Shown here: one piece after another, positions 59,810-64,000 of the stretch
Numbering within the stretch: position 1 is the stretch's first letter
How the letters are laid out: the number at the start of each line of letters is the position of its first letter
DNA from: Terriglobia bacterium
Lineage (GTDB): Bacteria > Acidobacteriota > Terriglobia > Bryobacterales > Bryobacteraceae
Assembly (NCBI GenBank): GCA_020073445.1
Contig: JAIQFE010000001.1
Coordinates: 62,001-126,000, forward strand
Direction of reading: 5' to 3'
Length of the DNA stretch: 64,000 nucleotides
Position numbers and translations under genes: made by a program
The notes under the pieces: generated by a model
Told to the model about the DNA's origin: nothing
Database searches by the model: none
The model's input: the letters and a program-made list of their open reading frames with translations, nothing else

Positions 59810-62800
59810 TCAGTTAATGAAAAGAAACTCAGAAGAACTCAGCAGGACCTTGGCGTAGCGCCCTCGGGCCGTCGGCTCATACTTCGCGGGCGGAGGGTCC
59901 CCGGCGCCTGGACCGCGACGCCCGCCCGGACCGCCCATTCCGGGAACACCATCCATCAGTCCCGCGGAGTTTTCGGCTGGGGCCACGCCATTGGCACCGT
60001 CGGTTGCCGGCGTCTCAGAAGAGGCCGCAGGGGCATCTGGCTTAGCTTCTGCCTGGGCTTCTGACTTAACTTCCACCTTGGTTTCGGCCTTGGCTTCCAT
60101 TTGGGCTTCCGGCTTGGGCCCACTTCCTTCACCCACAGCGGCGTCCACTGCCGCGGCGGAGCCGTCTGGCTTTGCGGCTAACGTGCCGACGGCCTTGTCC
60201 TCCGCATTCGTTTTGCTGGTCACTTTACCGCCGCCGTTCGGACCCTTCCGTTCTCCGCCACGCCGTCCTTTTGTATCGGCAGGCTTGTTCTTCTCTTCTT
60301 CGTACTCCTTCATCGGTTCGGTACGAAGGTAGTCGAGACCGAGCTTGATCTCCGATTCGCTTGGGTCGCGATTGAAGGCCAGCTGGTAGAGCTTCTTAAT
60401 TCGAGCTGTGTTATCAGGTTCGCTGGAGACCCGGTTGGCCAGTTCTTCCGCCTCCAGTTGCATGAAGTCGCTGTTCATCAGGAACAGGCGTTGCAGAGGA
60501 ACCGTGGTCACAAATCGCTTCTCCGCGGTGATGTTCGGAGGCGGGAAGTCATAGGTCTGCAAATATGTGTCGAGCTTGTACCGGCTCACCTTGCCGTACA
60601 CGGTGCGCCGCATGAAGGTGGGGGTTAAGGCCTCCGACGGTCCGCCTGCGGAGTCGTCCAGGTTCCCAGACACCATCAGGACGGAGTCGCGAAGCTGTTC
60701 GGCATCCATACGATGGCGATTAAAGCGCCAATACATCCGATTGCCGGAATCCTTGGCGAAATCGGCGTCATCATTATCGGAGCTAAGCTGGTACACCGTA
60801 CTCAGCATGATTTCGCGCTGCAGCTTCTTGATGGACATCCCGTTCTTGACGAAGTTCGCCGCGAGATACTCCAGCAACTCCGGGTTGCTGGGACGCTCGC
60901 CGGCCGTGCCGAAATTGCTCGGCGTATCGACCAGACCGGTGTCGAAGTGTGCTTTCCAAATGCGGTTCGCGATCACGCGCATGGCGATCGGCTGCTGGAT
61001 GATGTCTTCCGCCAGCTCCAGACGTCCGCTGCCCTTGGTGAACGGCTTCGGATCGTCGGGAGACAGCATGCTCAGAAAGTGGCGTGGGACTTCATCCCCG
61101 AGGATCTCCGGATTCCCGCGAACCGCCAGTTTGATGTTCTCCGGAGTTTCGGAGTCCTTGACGCCGTGCGAAAAGGGATAGTGCGGATCCAGCTTTTTGC
61201 GAGCCGCATCGACATCATCCTGCATCGACTTGATGCGGGCCTGAGATGCGGGTCCGATCCGGGTCTGTAAGCCCCACCCGCGGAACATCAGCACCCCGGG
61301 ATTTCCTTGCCGCGCGCCAGCGGCCATCATCGCGGTCGGATCCTCGTCATCGCGCAATTCGCGCTGGAAGATTTCGGTGTAGAAATTGGTCTCCTGTTCC
61401 GGCAGGCTCAGCAGCCGTAGCCACGAGCCGGGGTTGAAGTCCCGGTTCGTTACGAAATTGCTGGGCTTATCCGTGCGCTTCTTCGGCTTCGTCCCTTCAA
61501 TATCCTTGTCGGTGATAACCCGGTTCTGGGAGTCGATATCGTTCCTTGCCAGCATCACCGCGATCACATCTTCCTGGAACTTCTCGGCCAGCTTCTTCGC
61601 TTCAGCCGGCGTGCCACCCTTTTTGATCATGGCCTGCCACTCGACCTTGTTCTTGTACTTGTCGGTAGGCTTCGCCATGTACTTGACCCATCGATCGAGC
61701 AGTTCGAAGTCGAGCTTGCGCTGTTCCACCACCTGCGCGATGTCGCGTTTCCGGCTCGTCACATCGTAGGCACCCTCGAGGTAGTTGGCGGTCTGGAACG
61801 CGAGAGAACGCGATAACTCGTTGGTGAGGTTTTGATTTTCTTCCTGGAGAATCTTCTGCTTCTCGTCTAGGTCATTTTCCAGTTTTGTATACTCGTCGAC
61901 AACTTTCTTGGGAGCATTAGGATACTCCTCGTAAATCGTGTTGTAGAACACACCGGCCAGGGCGTAATAGTCAGTCTGCGGAATCGGATCGTACTTGTGG
62001 TTATGACACCGCGCACACTGGACCGTTAGCCCCAGAAAGCCACGGGTCACTGCATCCACCCGGTCGTGGCGCTCGTCGGCGCGAGTGACCTCCGCAGATC
62101 CGTTGTCGTAGTACCACGGGCCAAGCCCGAGAAACCCAGTCGCGGGAAGCATCTTATAACGTACCGATTTATCCATCAAATCACCGGCCAGCTGAGCCAG
62201 CACAAACTGGTCATACGGCAGGTCGTCGTTGAAGGCCTGAATCACCCAATCGCGATACTTGTAGGCATTCGGATAGGGACGGTACCCTTTCGGATTCGGG
62301 TTGAGGCTGCGATAGTCGTCCTCGCCGTAACGCGCGACGTCCAGCCAGATGCGGCCCCAACGTTCCCCGTAATGCGGAGACGCGAGCAACCGGTCCACCA
62401 CCTTCGCGAAGGCGTCCGGCGAGGCGTCTTTCTCAAACGCGGCGGTCTCTTGCAGGGTGGGTGGCAGGCCCGTTAAATCCAGAGTGGCGCGGCGGATGAG
62501 ATCGCGCTTGTTCGCCAGCTTCACCGGCTTCAGTGAGTTCTTTTCCAGATTGGCGAGCACGAAACGATCGATGTCTGTTTTCGCCCACTTGGGATCCGAG
62601 ACCTTCGGGACAGGCGGGGCCGCGAGCGGCTGGATGGACCAGAACTTCCGGCGTTCCGGCGCGATCACGTACTTCCCATCGTCCGAAGCGGAAATGGTAG
62701 CCACGGCGCTCTTCGGCCAGATTGCGCCGGCTTTTACCCAAGTGGTGAGGTCGGCAATTTCGCTGTCTTTCAAACGGCCGCCCATGGGCATCTTCAAATT

Positions 62801-63091
62801 CGGATCACTTTGGCGAACCGCCTGTATCAGAATGCTCTTGTCGGGATCACCGGGGGTGACCGCAGGCCCTCGCTTCCCGCCCTTGGCCACAGCCTCCGGG
62901 CTGTCCAGGCGCAAGCCGCCGAGTTGGGACGCAGTGTGACAGGCGTAGCAGTTGGTCGCGAGAATGGGGCGAATCTTCGTCTCAAAAAACTCGGGAGACG
63001 CAGCATCGGGCCGAGTTTGCGCCGTTGTCACGCTTGCCATCAGAAACGTTAAGGTGATTAGAAAAACGGTATTTTGGAGAAGCTTTCGCAT
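59810..63091 (-). CDS. DUF1549/DUF1553 planctomycete-type cytochrome c protein
   Basis: 1093-aa exported protein. Signal peptide 1-24. A cytochrome c-like domain (PSCyt1) carries CYACH (C48, C51, H52). DUF1549 follows (RDLIRRATLDLTGLPPTLQE, YGERWGRIWLDVARYGEDDY, FLGLTVQCARCHNHKYDPIP with a second CxxCH). DUF1553 ends the protein (ADIIQQPIAMRVIANRIWKA, NPELLEYLAANFVKNGMSIK). Between its last two parts lies a long Ala/Lys/Glu-rich insert (about 955-1075), with DUF1553 resuming in RYAKVLLSSSEFLF. It is the first gene of the operon with DUF1501; the pair is thought to handle sugars or polymers outside the cell. Confidence 0.93.
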   Translation of the reverse strand: MRKLLQNTVFLITLTFLMASVTTAQTRPDAASPEFFETKIRPILATNCYACHTASQLGGLRLDSPEAVAKGGKRGPAVTPGDPDKSILIQAVRQSDPNLKMPMGGRLKDSEIADLTTWVKAGAIWPKSAVATISASDDGKYVIAPERRKFWSIQPLAAPPVPKVSDPKWAKTDIDRFVLANLEKNSLKPVKLANKRDLIRRATLDLTGLPPTLQETAAFEKDASPDAFAKVVDRLLASPHYGERWGRIWLDVARYGEDDYRSLNPNPKGYRPYPNAYKYRDWVIQAFNDDLPYDQFVLAQLAGDLMDKSVRYKMLPATGFLGLGPWYYDNGSAEVTRADERHDRVDAVTRGFLGLTVQCARCHNHKYDPIPQTDYYALAGVFYNTIYEEYPNAPKKVVDEYTKLENDLDEKQKILQEENQNLTNELSRSLAFQTANYLEGAYDVTSRKRDIAQVVEQRKLDFELLDRWVKYMAKPTDKYKNKVEWQAMIKKGGTPAEAKKLAEKFQEDVIAVMLARNDIDSQNRVITDKDIEGTKPKKRTDKPSNFVTNRDFNPGSWLRLLSLPEQETNFYTEIFQRELRDDEDPTAMMAAGARQGNPGVLMFRGWGLQTRIGPASQARIKSMQDDVDAARKKLDPHYPFSHGVKDSETPENIKLAVRGNPEILGDEVPRHFLSMLSPDDPKPFTKGSGRLELAEDIIQQPIAMRVIANRIWKAHFDTGLVDTPSNFGTAGERPSNPELLEYLAANFVKNGMSIKKLQREIMLSTVYQLSSDNDDADFAKDSGNRMYWRFNRHRMDAEQLRDSVLMVSGNLDDSAGGPSEALTPTFMRRTVYGKVSRYKLDTYLQTYDFPPPNITAEKRFVTTVPLQRLFLMNSDFMQLEAEELANRVSSEPDNTARIKKLYQLAFNRDPSESEIKLGLDYLRTEPMKEYEEEKNKPADTKGRRGGERKGPNGGGKVTSKTNAEDKAVGTLAAKPDGSAAAVDAAVGEGSGPKPEAQMEAKAETKVEVKSEAQAEAKPDAPAASSETPATDGANGVAPAENSAGLMDGVPGMGGPGGRRGPGAGDPPPAKYEPTARGRYAKVLLSSSEFLFIN

Positions 63092-63463
63092 GTGGGACTC
63101 TGTTCTGAAAAGTATCTAGTTGCACAGCCGCTTTGAGGAAAACCTACACGGGATGCCCAAGACTTGTGGGCCAAGATGTGACAGGAACAGAGGTCGTTGG
63201 AGGCTTGCTTCGCCGGGAAGAGACCTTACAGGAGGTCAGACAAAAGCTCGAGACTCGGAGCTAACGTCGGAGAAACGGCCTTAACCGTCTCAGCTAATAT
63301 GTATACTCCTTTCGCGCAACGCTTGTCAATCCACTTGTCAACCACTTAATCAAGCCGTATACTAGAGTTCCACGCTCAGTAGCGTTTCCCCCGTCTTTCC
63401 AAACCCACGCCGGTACGGGCTTCGTAGCTTTCCTAACCTCATAACACGAGAAGGGTTCTCCAA
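63092..63463. other. 372-base divergent intergenic region
   Basis: Holds the promoter at 63335-63363 for the plus-strand gene. A second TTGTCA lies 12 bases before the -35 box and another TATACT at 63302-63307, which could be a weaker promoter. No gene or RNA is recognised in the part next to the DUF1553 gene. Confidence 0.5.
63335..63363 (+). promoter_or_regulatory. sigma-70-type promoter
   Basis: TTGTCA, 17-base spacer, TATACT. This is close to the housekeeping consensus and lies about 100 bases before the ATG at 63464. Confidence 0.75.
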
Positions 63464-64000
63464 ATGAGATCATTGATCTGCCTCGCTTCCTCCCTGGTCG
63501 TCTGCGTGACTCTGACTGCCGGCGGCCCGGCGAACTCGACTAAAGCGAAGACCGCCGCCGCCACTCCTGCCGCACCTGCGGCACCCAAGAACGGCGTTAA
63601 GACTCCTGGCGTGCAAATCCCGTTTGCCAGCCTCAAATCCGAGGCCGAGTTTCCGGTTGAGGGCGCCGCCTGGGTGACCACCGGCGCTGCCATCCTAGTC
63701 CCCAGCAAGCCCCAAGATATCTTGGTGCGCATCGACCCGAAGGGCAACAAGACGATTGATCCGGTCACCGGACTGAACAAGCCCTGCGCCGGCGCTATCG
63801 TTGCGTTCGGAAGCATCTGGACCCCAAACTGCGGATCGAAGGCGGTTGTCCGCGTGGATGCGAAGACAGCCAAGATCACCGCGACTCTCGCAGTAGGAGC
63901 AAGCGATGTCCCAGTCGGGATCGCCGCAACCCCAGATAGCGTGTGGATGCTGACCGACGATAAAGCGACGCTTTCGCGAATCGATCCCGACCAGAACGCC
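63464..64000 (+). CDS. secreted YncE-like beta-propeller protein (3' end outside window)
   Basis: The frame from ATG 63464 is open to the last base (179 codons). A signal peptide (LASSLVVCVTLTAGG) is followed by a Lys/Ala/Pro-rich linker (KAKTAAATPAAPAAPKNGVK) and propeller repeats: EGAAWVTTGAAILVPSKPQD, ILVRIDPKGNKTID, AGAIVAFGSIWTPNCGSKAV, VRVDAKTAKITATLAVGASD and SVWMLTDDKATLSRIDPDQ. The pattern is that of YncE/NHL-type proteins. AAGGG lies upstream of the ATG. Function cannot be told from the part visible. Confidence 0.88.
   Translation, partial: MRSLICLASSLVVCVTLTAGGPANSTKAKTAAATPAAPAAPKNGVKTPGVQIPFASLKSEAEFPVEGAAWVTTGAAILVPSKPQDILVRIDPKGNKTIDPVTGLNKPCAGAIVAFGSIWTPNCGSKAVVRVDAKTAKITATLAVGASDVPVGIAATPDSVWMLTDDKATLSRIDPDQNA

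Noticed and set aside
1-64000. CRISPR arrays, tRNA/rRNA genes, insertion sequences, att sites
   Set aside because: None was seen. Repeats found by eye are single hairpins or the one 13-bp tandem repeat. A tRNA or covariance scan was not possible here.

Overview
The window looks like a chromosomal segment from an Acidobacteriota bacterium, most like the Solibacter/Bryobacter group. The evidence is the family mix: TonB-dependent receptors with an N-terminal carboxypeptidase-regulatory domain, acidobacterial VWFA-type secreted proteins, repeated DUF1501/DUF1800/DUF1553 pairs, secreted PQQ enzymes and GC-rich coding. I saw no rRNA, tRNA, CRISPR array, prophage or intact insertion sequence. The assignment rests on recognised families, not on a search.

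Layout. 1-5900 (mostly minus): a GTG-started metallophosphatase cut by the left edge, a TonB receptor, a VWA protein and a multicopper oxidase split by one extra base. 5989-14089 (plus): one long polycistron with a PQQ sugar dehydrogenase, a secreted propeller, DUF1800, DUF1501, an amidohydrolase, a cytochrome b and a molybdopterin oxidoreductase. It is closed by a hairpin and followed by a 267-aa secreted protein, DUF2277, a second PQQ sugar dehydrogenase and tiny membrane proteins. 17000-21527 (minus): truncated haemoglobin, peptide deformylase, then a second DUF1800-DUF1501 pair. 21.7-25.6 kb: small stress-type genes (response regulator, truncated histidine kinase, DUF892, DUF3309, BON, YflT-like and YtxH proteins) with a remnant of an AI-2E transporter.

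25.8-47.8 kb is the accessory part and the most interesting region. A minus operon encodes an ECF sigma factor, an anti-sigma-like protein, an unknown 280-aa protein and a TPR-CHAT (caspase-like) lipoprotein. Divergent from it lies a candidate RiPP operon: a 70-aa peptide with a CxxC, a DUF692/MNIO-type iron enzyme, an overlapping partner gene and a papain-like peptidase. It is followed by two large unrecognised proteins (443 and 739 aa), DUF1360, an 88-aa protein and a second, paralogous ECF sigma factor. Beyond that come an outer-membrane barrel-like protein, an 84-aa protein, a phospholipase C-like phosphoesterase and an animal-type haem peroxidase (minus), divergent from a membrane-embedded patatin (plus). 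By eye I found the same promoter-like element, [T/G]GAAACG-N15-NCACTA, in front of four of these transcription units. This suggests one ECF-controlled regulon that includes the RiPP-like operon and the peroxidase operon.

47.9-64 kb returns to typical acidobacterial metabolism: a PQQ alcohol dehydrogenase, two exported VOC proteins, an HExxH protein, a metallo-beta-lactamase-fold hydrolase behind a GAF-ANTAR regulator, a 1215-aa TonB receptor, a DUF1553 cytochrome/DUF1501 pair and, after a good sigma-70-type promoter, a propeller protein cut by the right edge.
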